A stretch of DNA of 64,000 nucleotides from positions 40,723,931 to 40,787,930 of the forward strand of contig NC_132909.1 of assembly GCF_047675955.1 (NCBI RefSeq), written 5' to 3'. The position numbers were made by a program, and so were the translations under genes. The notes below the pieces were generated by a model. The model did not search any database. It had not been told where the DNA came from and worked only from the letters and a program-made list of their open reading frames with translations. Positions 53,213-64,000 of this stretch are shown piece after piece. Numbering within the stretch: the first letter of the stretch is position 1; every line of letters starts with the position of its first letter. The DNA comes from Chlorocebus sabaeus (Eukaryota; Chordata; Mammalia; Primates; Cercopithecidae).

Positions 53213-53887
53213 TGAAACAAGAGAGCTCCCTGATTCCCCTTGAATGAGGAGCAACAGGGGTGTGGCTCACCTGTTCAGTCACCCCACAGTTTAAACCCCT
53301 GAGGGAAGCAGGAGCACGCAGACAGGCAGATGCCAGAGCCCAATGGACGTGTGTTACAGTGTGCTCTTTTAGCCTTGCCATCCAGGAACAGCTGAGTGTT
53401 CACCCCGCCTTGGATTCTTGTCTAGCATTCTGGGTGAAGCAGGTCACACAAACTGTTTGAAAGGTGACAAATGCAGAGACTTTATTGAGCAGTGGAGGTG
53501 ACTTTCAGCAGGCTGGGGAGCTGTAGTGGGAAGGTGGAGGGAGAGGAGATAATCTTCCCCTGGAATTTGGCCTTTCTCAGCTGAACTCCTCTCGACATTC
53601 AGATGCCTCTTCCTTTTTCTCTGCCACTGTCTGCTGCTGTCTGCCACTGTGTTCTTTTGCTCCTCTCATTCAGTTGCTTGTGTATGTGCCCGCTAAGGTC
53701 TTGGTTTATATGGGCTCAGGAATGGGGGCATGGTGGGCCAGAGTGGTCTTGAAATACGCAACATTTGGGTGCAAAAACAATAGTGCCTATTCTCACTTAG
53801 GTCTGTGGGCACAGGCCTGAGGGCGGAGTCCTCACCACGGACCCCACCCTTCTCTATCTAGCACTTCCATGCCCCCCTCCCATATCA
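53213..53887 (-). repeat. 5' LTR of the tRNA-Pro type provirus
   Basis: Starts TGATATGGGAGGGG at 53887 and ends in CA at 53213, two bases before the primer site. Contains a TATAAA element (minus strand, 53705-53710) and AATAAA (53481-53486), so U3, R and U5 can be placed roughly. Confidence 0.85.
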
Positions 53888-55048
53888 ATAATCTTGATCC
53901 AAGAAATTTTTTAAACGTATTTTGTCAATCAGCCAAAATATGAATCAAAAGAAGGCATAAAAATAAAAGTATTTAACAGTCATCATTTATATTTTAAAAT
54001 TAAAACACTTCTAGAAAATGAGGTATATTTACACAGTGGAAGGCTATTCAGCCCTTAAAAAAAAAAAGGCAGTCTTGTTATTTGCAACAACATTGATAAA
54101 CCTAAAGGATGTTATGCTAAGTAAAATAAGCCAGCACAGGAAACACACACACACACACACACACACATATGATCTCATTTATATATAAAGTTAAAAAAAT
54201 TCAAACTCGCAGAAACAGATAATAGAATGATGATTGCCTGTACCTGGGGGTGGAAAAGATGTTGGTCTAACTAAATGAGTCTTCCATACATCACTTACCT
54301 TAACAGACAACTTACTCTCCTGTCAGTTTTGATTCACCAGTGAATTGAATCATATCCTCAAGAATCAAAACTGAAGAAACAGTGTATTTGTTAAAGCAAT
54401 GCAGGTTGTTTACTGACATTTCAGAGCCTTAGCACAATAATATATTTTCTGCTGACATCACCATCCCCTGTGGGGTTTTTTTCTGGTTAAGAAGACGACT
54501 TCATGATCTTTCAGGGATTATATCTTCTTTCATCCTCTTTTAGCATCCTCCTCTTTCTTCACTGAATGAATTAGAAAAAAAGGAAATGTAGTGAAGACAC
54601 ATTTGCTTCTTATCCACACATCACTTCCACTCACTATTAGTCAATGTGGATAGAGCTGAGACTAGCAGTTTCCTGGTAGAACAGCCATTTCTCAGCAATA
54701 AACACCACACTGAAAAAAAAAAGTATAAATCATTCGTTAAAAGCTAATGTATTTTAAGAAAAATAAGCATATACATGGATAATAAAATACTTGTGGAAAA
54801 ATAAAGATTCATTTTGTTGATTTCTATTGAGCTCAGATAACATTTGACTAAAAGCTCACAAATATACAGCAGAAAAAAATTATTTGAAATAAGAATTTTG
54901 TGAATAGTTATTCTGTCAATAGAAGTAAAAATATTATGACCTCATACTAATAGTCTCATCTATAGTTGTACAATGTTAAATGCTACTTTTTATTAAAAAT
55001 TGTATTTTACATAAGTATTCAATTTATATCACCCCCCTTCACTATTTC
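53888..55048. other. AT-rich sequence with an old L1 3' fragment
   Basis: Positions about 54010-54290 match the end of L1 ORF2/3' UTR on the plus strand (ATGCTAAGTAAAATAAGCCAG) and hold a CA repeat (54143-54167). The remainder is unrecognised. Confidence 0.6.
54143..54167 (+). repeat. (CA)n microsatellite
   Basis: About 12 uninterrupted CA units within an old L1 fragment. Confidence 0.9.
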
Positions 55049-55373
55049 TTTTTTTTTTTTTTTTTTTTTTTTTTGAGAGGGAGTCTCGCTCTGTTGGGCA
55101 GGCTGGAGTGCAGGCACTCCAGCTCACTGCAGGTGCCACTGCAAGACTCACTGCAAGCTCCGCCTTCCAGGCTCAGGCCATTCTCCTGCCTCAGCCTCCT
55201 GAGTAGCTGTGACTACAGGCGCCCGCCACCACGCCTGGCTAATTTTTTGTATTTTTAGTAGAGACAGGGTTTCACCATGTTAGGCAGGATGGTCTCAATC
55301 TCCTGACCTCGTGATCCGGCCTCCTTGGCCTCCCAAGTGCTGGGATTACAGGCGTGAGCCACCACACGCGGCC
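55049..55373 (-). mobile_element. AluY with small internal duplication
   Basis: Target duplication CCCTTCACTATTTC / CCCTTCGCTATTTC. The usual GTGGCGCGATCTCGGCTCACTGC part is replaced by repeated CACTCCAGCTCACTGC and CACTGCAAGACTCACTGC words (55110-55158). Confidence 0.9.
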
Positions 55374-56506
55374 TCCCTTCGCTATTTCAATGCCTTCTTC
55401 ACTTTATATCAGTGGAAAACAGACCAGCGGGTCCCAGGAAAGCACGTGGTGCCATTGCTATTTTAATGATAATGATGAAGAGCACTTGTTTAGGTGATAC
55501 TCACATGCCAAACATTGTTATTTGACCCAAAGTACAATTTTCTATTTTTCTCTAAATTTACTGATAAAATAAAATTTTTAACTAGGAAGACTTGATCTCA
55601 TTCAAATATGTTTTACGGAATTTTGTTGACATTTAAATGTCTCTGAATTATCTGGAATATTGAAATTTTTAATACATCCAAATGTATTAAAATGTATTAA
55701 AATGTATGTATTTTTAATACATACAGTACTATAAATGAATACTTTTTTACTAAAAGCCTTTCTGAGGCAGAGTAAGATTCATGAAATTTCTTTACAATAT
55801 GGAAGAAATGTGTTAACCATGTTTTCAATATGGTTTAGCGTTTACCCTGAGTCATTCAGGGGAAACTGGTATTTCTGTAAACAGGCAGATAAAGGTGCTG
55901 AGTGAAGGTGCACCATATTGCACATCAGTGCTTTCCACATGCACCTCTTAGGGTCTTAATTTAATCGGGCTATCATTTGCATGACTAGATACTTACTGAA
56001 TCTAGTCATACTATTATTTGTCAGCTAAGAGCATTCATTACCCATTAGTTTTACATAATTATTTGCTTGGCTGAAAAATCTTTTGTTATTAACTCTAAAT
56101 TAATAGACTAGATTTGCAATCTTCAACTTTTCAATAATAAAGTAAATCAGAAAAAAAGCAATGTGTTTATGTTGAGTGCATTTTTCTGCCTACCAAAATT
56201 CTTTTTGTATTGCCTTGGAAATCCTAGGAAGACACCTAAAAAATACCCCATTCAAATTCATTAGCCAGGATTTTAGATTTTAAAAGGTCAAGAACTTAAT
56301 AAGTGAGCAAAGGCAAAATCTTGTCTTTGCTTCTATTTAGTAATCTGGCCATTTCAAAAAGCATGGCAATTATGCCAAGCCATTGAAAAAATGTGGTTTT
56401 AATTTTATCTCATTTCAAATGTTTTCTCTAATTGTTACTTTGTCATTGTTAATCTAAGGGAAACTATCTACATATTCGGTCATGAAGTCAAGAAACATTT
56501 ATTATA
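55374..56506. other. AT-rich sequence
   Basis: About 1.1 kb; short AATGTATTAA repeats at 55679-55715; no gene or recognised element. Confidence 0.4.
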
Positions 56507-56806
56507 GCCAGGTGCAGTGGCTCACACCTGTAATCCCAGTATTTGGGAGGCCAAGGCGGGCAGATTACTTGAGGTCAGAAGTTTGAGACCAGGCTGGCCG
56601 ACATGGTAAAACTGCATCTCTACCCAAAATACAAAAGTTAGCCAGGTGTGGTGGTGTGCACCTGTAGTTCCAGCCACTCTGGAGGCTGAAGCAGAACTGC
56701 TTGAACCTAGGAGATGGAGGTTGCAGTGAGTCGAGATCACACAACTGCACTCTAGCCTGGGCGACAGAGTGAGACTCTATTTCCAAAACCAAACGACAAA
56801 AAAAGA
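56507..56806 (+). mobile_element. Alu (old)
   Basis: Diverged two-arm Alu with a mixed ACAAA tail. Confidence 0.88.
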
Positions 56807-58214
56807 AATATATGCATATGCATATAGGTGTTTAAATTTCCGTATTGTATTACAGTATAGTAGAATTCCTCTAAAATTATCAGAGGATAAGTTCATTATT
56901 AATAAATTTATTAGGCTTTCAAGATTTTTCAACTGTAAAAACAATTAGGTATACTTTTTCATGATAATGTTAATTCTAGGAGGGTACCCACTGGTCTCTG
57001 TGGTAAATTTCTGTAATGGTGGTAAAACTGGGCAACCAGAATAGGGCACACATGCTGATTTAATCAGAATAAGAATAAGTTCAGCCTTCTTGGTGGACTA
57101 TTGATATCTCAGAGGTTGATCATTCACTTTAGCTTACTAAATATTGCTCCATGATGCCAGTGAGCCCTTTCAGCCCGATTTTATTTCTTTCTCCTGCCAT
57201 TGACATAGTCATGTTGTCGTCTTCTCTGTTTATCTTAATCTAGCTCAGATGAGAGGTAATTATTTCTTGCAGGAATAAGAACCTCTTTTATTCCTCTGCC
57301 ATGGGATCCTCCTGCCCTCTCTACTACAAGCAACATGCAAGAGGCAGGAATGATGACAATATACAAATATATTTTCTGTCGTGTGGCCACTATAAGTACT
57401 TACAACACGACCCAATTAGAATTCACTTCCAGGTCAGCAGGAGTGTTTTTCTATGATGTATCTCTTCCTCTTAAAAACACCCCTGATTAAGTTCAGCCCA
57501 ATCAGGTTAGTGTCTTTTGATAAACACAAAGACAATACATGAGTAACCAAATTTTATGAGAGATTTTCCACCACATTCACACATATTTTTACACTCAGAT
57601 AAAAAGAATTGCACAGCAGGTGTGCAGCAGACTGGAAATCCTGGGGATTATCTTATAATTTTGCCTACCGTCTCAATAGACTTTTAAAACAGTCTTTTAG
57701 TTACTTTTGTTATCTAAGTAAACAAAGATATCATCTGCAAATAATAATTAAATACTTTCCAATTACATTTATTACAAATATTAACTTACTTATCTTTTTT
57801 CTGGCTTAAATTATTTCTCCTTTAGGTAACTTTTTTTTTTATATTCACATACACATATAACAATGACAATGTATCCAATTATTCAATTATTGTTAATTTT
57901 TATTAAAAATGACTGTTAAAAAATTTTTTTTGTTTGAACGGTTGTTATTGTTGTATTCAAGGGTGTTATCTCTGGAGACAAAGTTTCTCGTGTTTTATTA
58001 CTGGCTCTGCTATTGTCAGCCAGTCATTTCTCTTGGTGGCTCTGTTACTTCCTCTGTAAAATGAAAATAGCAATAATACCAACGTTATTAAGTTACTGTG
58101 GGAATTAAATTCATTACAGACATATATTGTGTTATGGTTACTGCTCAGTACAAGTTAGCTATTATTAATAAGATATATGTATGCTGAATTACATTAATAT
58201 ATGCATTTTGTTTG
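56807..58214. other. AT-rich sequence
   Basis: About 1.4 kb without recognised repeats, splice-flanked frames or RNA genes. Confidence 0.4.
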
Positions 58215-58500
58215 CTTGCTTGAGACAGAGTTTTGCTCTATGGCCAGGCTGGAGTGCAGTGGCGTGATCTCGGCTAACTGCAATCTCCGCCTGCCAGGTT
58301 CAAACAATTCTCCTGCCTCAGCCTCCCGAGGAGCTGGGACTACAGGCTGAGACACCATGCCCATCTAATTTTTGTATTTTTAGTAGGGACAGGTTTTTCT
58401 CCATGTTGGCCAGGATAGTCTCAATCTCTTGACCTCGTGATCCACCTGCCTCGGCATCCCAAAGTGCTGGGATTACAGGTGTGAGTCACTGTGCCTGGCC
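58215..58500 (-). mobile_element. Alu with head deletion
   Basis: Minus strand. AATATATGCATTTT left and AATACATGCTTT right look like a decayed target duplication. A few bases are missing at CAGGCTGAGACACC. Confidence 0.9.
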
Positions 58501-58544
58501 AATACATGCTTTAACACAGAAATATCCTTTCATAACACATGAGT

Positions 58545-59237
58545 TTTTCAACCCACAGATGAATACATTTAAATTTTTATTTAAATGTGGTATAGATACA
58601 CAATGGAATATGATTCAGTCCTAATAAAGGGGTAAACCTTATCATTTGAAACAACATAGATAAATTTGGAGGACATTATGCTAGATGGAATAAGCCTGAC
58701 ACAGAAAGACAAATACTGCATGATCTCATTTATATGTAGACTAAAATGTATCTCAAAAAAGTAGAAACTGGAATAATGGTCACCAGAAGCTGAAGATGGT
58801 GGGAAATAGAGAGATATTTATCAAAGGCTACAAAGTTTCAAATAGACAGCAGTCAAAAGGTTTTGAGGCCAGGTACGGTGGCTCACACCTGTAATTTCAG
58901 CACTTTGGGAAGCTGAAGCGGGCTGATTACTTGAGGTCAGGAGTTCGAGACCAGCCTGGCCAACATGGTGAAACCCCATCTCTACTAAAAATACAAAAAT
59001 TAGCTGGGCATGTTGGCGGGTGCCTGTAATCCCATCTATTCTGGAGGCTGAGGCAGGACAATCGCTTGAACCTGGGAGGCAGAGGTTGCAGTGAGCCGAG
59101 ACTGTGCCATTGCACTTCAGTCTGGGCAAAAGCTGTGAAACCCTGTCTAAAAAAAAAAAGGGGGGGGGTTTGAGATCTATTGCACAGCAGGGTGACTATA
59201 GTGAACAACAATGTGTTGTATATTTAAAAATAACTAA
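58545..59237 (+). mobile_element. Old L1 3' end
   Basis: ORF2 end and 3' UTR text on the plus strand (ATGGAATATGATTCAGTC, GGACATTATGCTAGATGGAATAAGCC), continuing after an Alu at 59170-59237 with GGGTGACTATAGTGAACAACA, a typical L1M 3' UTR phrase. Confidence 0.75.
58867..59160 (+). mobile_element. Alu nested in L1
   Basis: Full-length. A run of nine G follows its A tail at 59160-59168. Confidence 0.92.
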
Positions 59238-59536
59238 GGCCAGGCAGGGTGGCTCACACCTGTAATCCCAGCACTTTGGGAGGCTGAGGCAGGTGGATCA
59301 TGAGGTCAAGAGTTCAAGACCAGCCTGGCCAAGATGGTGAAACCCTGTGTCTACTAAAAATACAAACAATTAGCCAGTTGTGGTGGAGGGCGCCTGTAAA
59401 CCCAGGTACTCAGGAGGCTGAGGTGAGAACTGCTTGAATCAGGGAGGCAGAGGTTGCCTTGAGCCGAGATCGCACTGCTGCACTCCAGCCTGGGCGATAA
59501 AGTGAGACTCTGTCTCAAAAAAAAAATTATTAATTA
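59238..59536 (+). mobile_element. Alu
   Basis: Target duplication AAAAATAACTAAG on both sides (left copy ending 59237, right copy about 59538-59550). Confidence 0.93.
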
Positions 59537-59552
59537 AAAAATAACTAAGACT

Positions 59553-59753
59553 AGGCCAGGCACAATATTTCTCTATTAGAAATACAAAAATTACCTGGAT
59601 GTGGTGGTGTGTGCCTGTGATACCAGCTACTGGGGAGGCTGAGGCAGGAGAATCACTTGAGGCAGAGGTTGCAGAGAGCCAAGATCACGCCACTGCACTC
59701 CAGCTTGGATAACACAGCAAGACTCCTTCTCAAAATAAATAAATAAATAAATT
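59553..59753 (+). mobile_element. Alu with large internal deletion
   Basis: About 110 bp of the left arm are missing: GGCCAGGCACAAT joins directly to TCTCTATTAGAAATACAAAA. Tail of AAAT units. Confidence 0.9.
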
Positions 59754-60432
59754 AGGCCAGAGAAAAAAAGTGCTTTTTCATCTTTTAATTTTGGAAACCA
59801 TATACATATACTTTTTGTTGAAAATGGCTTGCTCATTTAGTGATGTGGGTAAGTAAATTTTTAATATCAGGAATAGTCTGAGCCCAATACTCAAGAATAA
59901 TATATCTTGATTTTTAATGCTCAAAATAATGTAATACTTTAAAAGTTAGACTCTAAAGCAACTGTTTAGAGTAAAATTTTTTCTAAATGTCTAAATAAAT
60001 GATTTTCTTTACTTGTTAAAGAAAAAAGTTATTTTAAATATATTTCTCAACTACATTTAAATTTATCAAATCAACATAAATAATTACTTGGCAATAAGAA
60101 ATGCATTAAACAAGTAAATGAGGAAACAATTTTCCTTCTTTTCTAATTTTAAAATTGACAAACACTTGGTATTTAAGTGCTTATTTATCTAGTGTTACTG
60201 GAGTGCTAAAGAACAATACTCAATGAGAAATCTCATCATAATATTTATATCCATGCTGTATGTTAATATATGGGAATATACCAATGATGGTATTAAAAAC
60301 ATTTAACTACTATTATATCTTCAGACTGACTAAATTAGAATTAGATTAGAGTAAACATGGGTTACAAACCATTAATGTGGCCACCTTGTTTTCAGGCTTA
60401 ACATTGAGCATGATCTGACAGAATTAACGATT
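59754..60432. other. AT-rich sequence left of the duplicated segment
   Basis: About 680 bp with no recognised feature. Confidence 0.4.
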
Positions 60433-61296
60433 AGAAGCTAATACATTTTCTGTACCCTACCTATGTGCTGGGTGCTATTTGGGCACCTCTATTTGTATTA
60501 ATTGCTTTAATTTTACCAAAGCTGTAGGATTTAGGCACTATTATCCTCACTGTACAACTGAAGAGTCATGCACAGAGAGGTCAAGAAACTGTATTCAGGT
60601 CATACAGCCCATAAGAAGCAGAACTGGGATACAATTAGAAATCACCTGATACTGAGTTTTAATCTCACCTGTTACACCCAGCATTCCCTTGCCCAATGCT
60701 TGTTTTTATTTTTGATCTAACATTTTAGCTTTGAATTTTCTAATTTAGTAGAAATAAAGAGGAATTTAAAAAACACTCTTGCTTACCCTTAGATAGTATG
60801 TAAAACTTGATTTTTGGTTTAAAGCACTTATTACTAAGCCTAACACAAATACTTTGATAAATGGATTCTTACAATGATATCCCTCTCATGACTTGAAAGA
60901 GTCACTAATTTTACTTTTGAAATCTATTAAATTTTTATATTAAAAGCTAAGATGAGCCTATAACTATATAGAAAATTTGTGGTCTGCATTTACATTACCA
61001 TCAATTAAGTAGTCTACAATTTCTAAAAGTTTCAGAAACACTAACATAAGAATCTTTTTTTGAGGAAATAATTTAAGGATATTAAGTCTTTTAAGTTACT
61101 AAAATGAAATAGATTGGAATTTCTAATCAGTCACTTACAATGTAATTTTAAATGTTCTTTAATGAAAACAAAGTTTCTTTTAAACTCATGTTAACAACTT
61201 ATTTCTATTGCTTCATCACTTCTATTAGAAAAAAATTACAATTTCTATGATTACAAACCTGTGAATTTTATTCAAATCCAAACAGAGTACTAATCT
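60433..61296 (+). repeat. Copy B of the intra-window segmental duplication
   Basis: Same order and orientation as 306-1470 but without the Alu of copy A. It ends at CAAATCCAAACAGAGTAC, corresponding to about 1448-1465 of copy A, where later insertions begin. Confidence 0.85.
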
Positions 61297-61409
61297 TGTG
61301 TGCACAGTGGGAGTGGCTGGCCCAGGGTCCAGGGACACCTTTGGAGCCTCCCCACCTTCCCCTCCCTCCGTGTTTGAAAAAACAAAAAACAAAAAGAAAC
61401 TGAAAATAA
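61297..61409 (+). mobile_element. Small retrotransposed insert of unknown source
   Basis: GC-rich segment of about 80 bp followed by an A-rich end (AAAAAACAAAAAACAAAAAG and AATAAA at 61404-61409), flanked by AGTACTAATCT at 61286-61296 and 61410-61420. This looks like the 3' end of an mRNA copied by L1 machinery. The source gene is not recognised. Confidence 0.6.
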
Positions 61410-61420
61410 AGTACTAATCT

Positions 61421-61447
61421 TTCTTTCTTTCTTTCTCTTTCTTTCTC

Positions 61448-61518
<71 letters not shown>

Positions 61519-61519
61519 G
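61421..61519 (+). repeat. (CTTT)n microsatellite
   Basis: About 24 TTTC units with three interruptions near its left end; it is the grown tail of the minus-strand Alu that follows. Confidence 0.92.
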
Positions 61520-61779
61520 ATGGTCTCGCTCTGTCACCAGGCTGGAGTGCAGTGGTGCCATCTGGGCTCACTGCAATCTCCACCTCCTGGGTTCAAATAA
61601 TTCCCCTGCCTCAGCCTCCTGAGTAGCTGGGACTACAGGCAGGCACCACCACACCCAACTAATTTTTTGTATTTTCAGTAGAGACGTGGTTTCACCATGT
61701 TGTCCAGGATGGTGTCAATCTCCTGACCTTGTGATCCACTCACCTCGGCCTCCCAAAGTACTGGGATTACAGGTGTTAG
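61516..61779 (-). mobile_element. Alu (AluSc-like), head cut by a retroviral LTR
   Basis: Contains AGGATGGTGTCAATCTCC (Sc/Y type) but GCAATCTCCACCTCC (S type). It stops at GGATTACAGGTGTTAG, about 20-25 bp before the normal Alu head, exactly where the LTR starts with TGTAG. Confidence 0.88.
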
Positions 61780-62251
61780 TGTAGAAAATTAATAAGAAAT
61801 TAAATTTACAGTTTAAGTTTAGGTTAGAATAGGCGTGAAGTAACCCCCTGAAGAAACATTATAAAAAGAACATTAACTGCTCCTCTGCAAGACCTCTAAG
61901 GGTCTGTGAAACATTAACTATATCACTTTCCTACGTATTTTGTAAGTTCTGTAAGTCCCTGTTTTTCTTGCTGTGCAGTTGCAAGGTCACAAGATAGATA
62001 AGTGAAAGTTAAGTTGCAACTCACGTTTCTCCTAAGATGTAAGAAATGGCCTGAATAATTAACTGCTTTTGTTCTCACTTCTGTAAACCTGCTTCCTGCT
62101 TCACGTTTTTCCCGCCCCAAAACACTTAAAAGTTGCTCGCTTTCTCTGTTCAGGGCTCAGACTTTCAGGACACTTGTCCGCTGAGCCCCTGTACACCTAA
62201 AATTAAAGCTCTCCTGCATCCCGATCGGTCTCTCCAGTTCTTCCTGCAACA
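61780..62251 (+). repeat. 5' LTR of a second endogenous retrovirus
   Basis: About 472 bp from TGTAGAAAATTAATAAG to CTTCCTGCAACA, with TG and CA ends. ATTAAA at 62202-62207 probably serves as poly(A) signal. The promoter would lie in the ACACTTAAAAGTTGC region (about 62120). Followed directly by the primer site. Confidence 0.88.
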
Positions 62252-62254
62252 TTT

Positions 62255-62272
62255 TGGTGCCGAAACCCTGGA
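62255..62272 (+). other. Primer binding site, tRNA-Phe type
   Basis: TGGTGCCGAAACCCTGGA matches the complement of the phenylalanine tRNA 3' end at 17 of 18 positions, three bases after the LTR. HERV-F-like class I elements use this primer. Confidence 0.85.
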
Positions 62273-63013
62273 CCAGAGACAGCAGGTTACTGTCTCCTTT
62301 GCCTGTGGGACTGAGGCCCTGGGACAGGGGAGGTCTGGGACCGTTGGAGCCACCGGGAGAGCTTCAACCCCAAAGGGGATCGGCCCTCCCGTGTCCTGGT
62401 GTTCATCCCGACAGCGCAATGGAACCGGTAAAAGGGACGGCTGAATAGTACGAGGAAGCGCGGGCAGACATCCGAACCGTGGTAAGGTTTGGGTCCTGAG
62501 ACAGGATCCATCCCAAAAGACAGAAGGGGAGGCTGGTCATCTTCCAGGGTGTGACGACTAATCCGACCCAGAGGGACTGCGAACAACAGGAGTGGCTCGT
62601 TGATTTGGATGAAACTTACACCCTAACCGACAGAGCGCCAGAGAGGCTCACGGGTGGGTCAGGAAAGGAAACTTAAAAGTGGTGAGTGGCTCGCCACTTT
62701 TGACTAAAGGTAACTGACACAGGAGGTGAGAGTGGCTCGCTTAGTCAGTTAGGAAAGGAAACTGGAGGCAGAGAGTGGCTCGATGCCCCAACGAGGAAAG
62801 GGAATTAAGAGTGGGGAAGTATGTGAGTTCATGCGAAAAAGACAGTTCGGAGAAGAACCAATGCAAGGAGTGGCGTATGGAGGGGCTGCAGGTCTCTTAG
62901 TGGGGGCTGCAGGTCTCTTAGTAGAGTAGAGGCTGTATGCTCCAAGCAGTGTAGGACCAACCAGGTCCAATCCTCCAATCTGTCCAAAACGAAAGGAAGA
63001 GTGAATGCGCGCG
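62273..63013 (+). other. Retroviral leader with internal repeats
   Basis: Leader region between primer site and gag. GAGTGGCTCG occurs four times (about 62591, 62684, 62728, 62776), often with AGGAAAGGAAACT nearby. A 20-bp word GGGGCTGCAGGTCTCTTAGT occurs twice in tandem (about 62882-62922). Such leaders carry packaging structure in exogenous relatives; that role here is inference. Confidence 0.7.
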
Positions 63014-64000
63014 ATGGGAGGAAAAGCGTCAAAACCCACCCCATTAGAATTAGAAAATATGTTAAATAACTTTAAGAAAGGCTTTGCAGGGAATTAGGGA
63101 GTTAAGTTAACCCCTCAGATGCTGAAAACTCTTTGTAAATTAGAATAGGCCTCATTTAGTGTTGGCTGACCTGCCAGAGGTACTATAGATAAGGAAACAA
63201 TTGGCCGTGTATTTAAAATGGTGACCGGCGTAGGAGATCAGTCAGGGCATTCAGATCCAATTTCCTGATATTGACTCACGGCTAGATGCAGGCTTGCCTG
63301 GCAGCGTATTACAAAAACGAGAAAGCAGCTTCACCGGCAAACAGAGTTAAAAAGGAAGTTCGAGAAAAATCAACTGGCTACACAGGCAGCTAGGAAGAAA
63401 AAGGAAAGCTACAGGAAAAATCGGTTTTGCAAAAACCATCAGAAGGAATGGGGGCCCCTTTTCCATATGTTCCAATCTACTCTCCTTTACCAAGGCTAAC
63501 TGCCCCTGAGCAGCCAGGCTCAGGTGGATTTATGCCCCAGCTTATACCCCGAAGGGGAAGTCTGAGCCGTCACTCCGGGAAGTTAAGGTGGAACCTCAGA
63601 AAGTCAGGCAAGCTGTCGTCTCAGGTCTGGTCGCGCCTGAGTTATGCAAATGCCTTCTTCTCAAGGAAACAAAAAGACCCCCAGTAGGACCCAGATGAGG
63701 CAACTCAGCTATAGTGCCTACAAAAGTGCTGACAAGCGCTTCTGCAAGGGTTGAGCGATGGCAAGAAAAAGGCAATCAATACAGGAAAAATCTCAGAGGT
63801 GCTGCAAGGTGTACATAAAAGTCCAAGCCAGTTTTATGAAAGATTTCGTGAGGCATTTCAGTTGTACACTCCGTTTAACACTGAGGCTGCTGAAAATCAG
63901 CACATGGTGAATACAGCATTTATAAGGCAGGCCCAGGGAAATATCAGGCAGAAATTTGGCTACTCGGCATATTAAAGTGGCTACCAAGGTGTACATTAAC
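63014..64000 (+). pseudogene. Broken gag of the tRNA-Phe type retrovirus, cut by window end
   Basis: ATG at 63014 opens matrix with Met-Gly-Gly, the myristoylation pattern. The frame breaks at TAG 63095-63097, with further in-frame stops and frame changes downstream. A proline-rich part follows (63427-63690, with PYVPIYSPLP), then a capsid part (63800-63975, with SPSQFYERFREAFQLYTPF) like class I gammaretroviral capsid. The element continues past the window, so pol, env and 3' LTR are not visible. As it stands gag is not translatable as one protein. Confidence 0.85.

Larger units (their letters stand above)
49103..53887 (-). mobile_element. Class I endogenous retrovirus (tRNA-Pro type), internally deleted
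   Basis: Two related LTRs in the same orientation flank about 3.4 kb, with a proline-type primer site next to the 5' LTR and a purine tract next to the 3' LTR. Order on the minus strand: 5' LTR, primer site, leader of about 1.5 kb without its nested Alu, decayed gag, then directly the 3' end. Pol and most or all of env are missing. Gammaretrovirus-like gag and the primer type suggest a HUERS-P/HERV-P-like group; the family name is inference. The LTRs have clearly diverged, so it is old. No matching short host duplication was found at the outer LTR edges. Confidence 0.85.

Noticed and set aside
61268..61583. 97-codon frames with long Lys-Glu-Arg runs
   Set aside because: They translate the CTTT microsatellite and Alu, not a protein gene.
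62133..62448. Open frames of 64-103 codons at the right end
   Set aside because: They lie across the LTR end, primer site and leader of a retrovirus, where no protein is encoded.

Overview
The window is nuclear DNA of a catarrhine primate, probably an Old World monkey. It carries about 43 Alu copies, four or five L1 blocks with nested insertions and two class I endogenous retroviruses. The youngest Alus (1-305, 16556-16860) combine changes I associate with cercopithecoid AluY lineages ('GGCTCAAGCC', 'GAGACGGGCGG', 'GATCCGGCCA'); the species call is inference.

The one clear protein-coding gene is a four-exon KRAB C2H2 zinc-finger gene on the minus strand. Exon 1 (start codon at 46807-46809, directly before a GT donor) lies in a CpG-rich promoter. 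The KRAB A exon is at 23219-23345, the KRAB B exon at 22619-22714, and the linker plus finger exon at 14360-15840. Joined at canonical GT/AG sites these give 1,707 nt, an open frame of 568 residues. The product resembles the ZNF91-type cluster genes of human chromosome 19p12; I cannot name the ortholog. Such proteins recruit TRIM28 (KAP1) through KRAB and silence chromatin at DNA sites, often transposons, read by the fingers. Decayed fingers continue past the stop codon.

Region by region: 1-2620 has Alus and a diverged segment that reappears at 60433-61296, which suggests tandem duplication of the locus. 2620-8940 is a near full-length minus-strand L1 with a full-length RPS27 retrocopy inside (4803-5160, intact 84-codon frame). 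9140-13600 holds L1 and Alu debris. 13730-15840 is the terminal zinc-finger exon and its decayed tail. 15860-22600 is intron with a truncated L1, an old L1M and Alus. 22600-23350 holds both KRAB exons. 23350-46800 is intron 1, filled by a full-length L1 (25150-33003) and an older one (35145-41568), each hit by several Alus. 46400-47130 is the promoter. 49103-53887 is a minus-strand provirus with tRNA-Pro-like primer site, two LTRs and gag remains. 53890-60430 is Alu and L1 remnants in AT-rich sequence. 61780 to the end is the 5' LTR, tRNA-Phe-type primer site and broken gag of a second retrovirus that inserted into an Alu and runs off the window.

I found no tRNA, rRNA or CRISPR array and nothing that needs a wholly new type of system. 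The best leads are the architecture of the zinc-finger gene, the intact-frame RPS27 retrocopy, the same-strand LTR upstream of the gene promoter, the duplicated flanks, and the retroviral insertion at the right edge. All identity and age statements are by eye.
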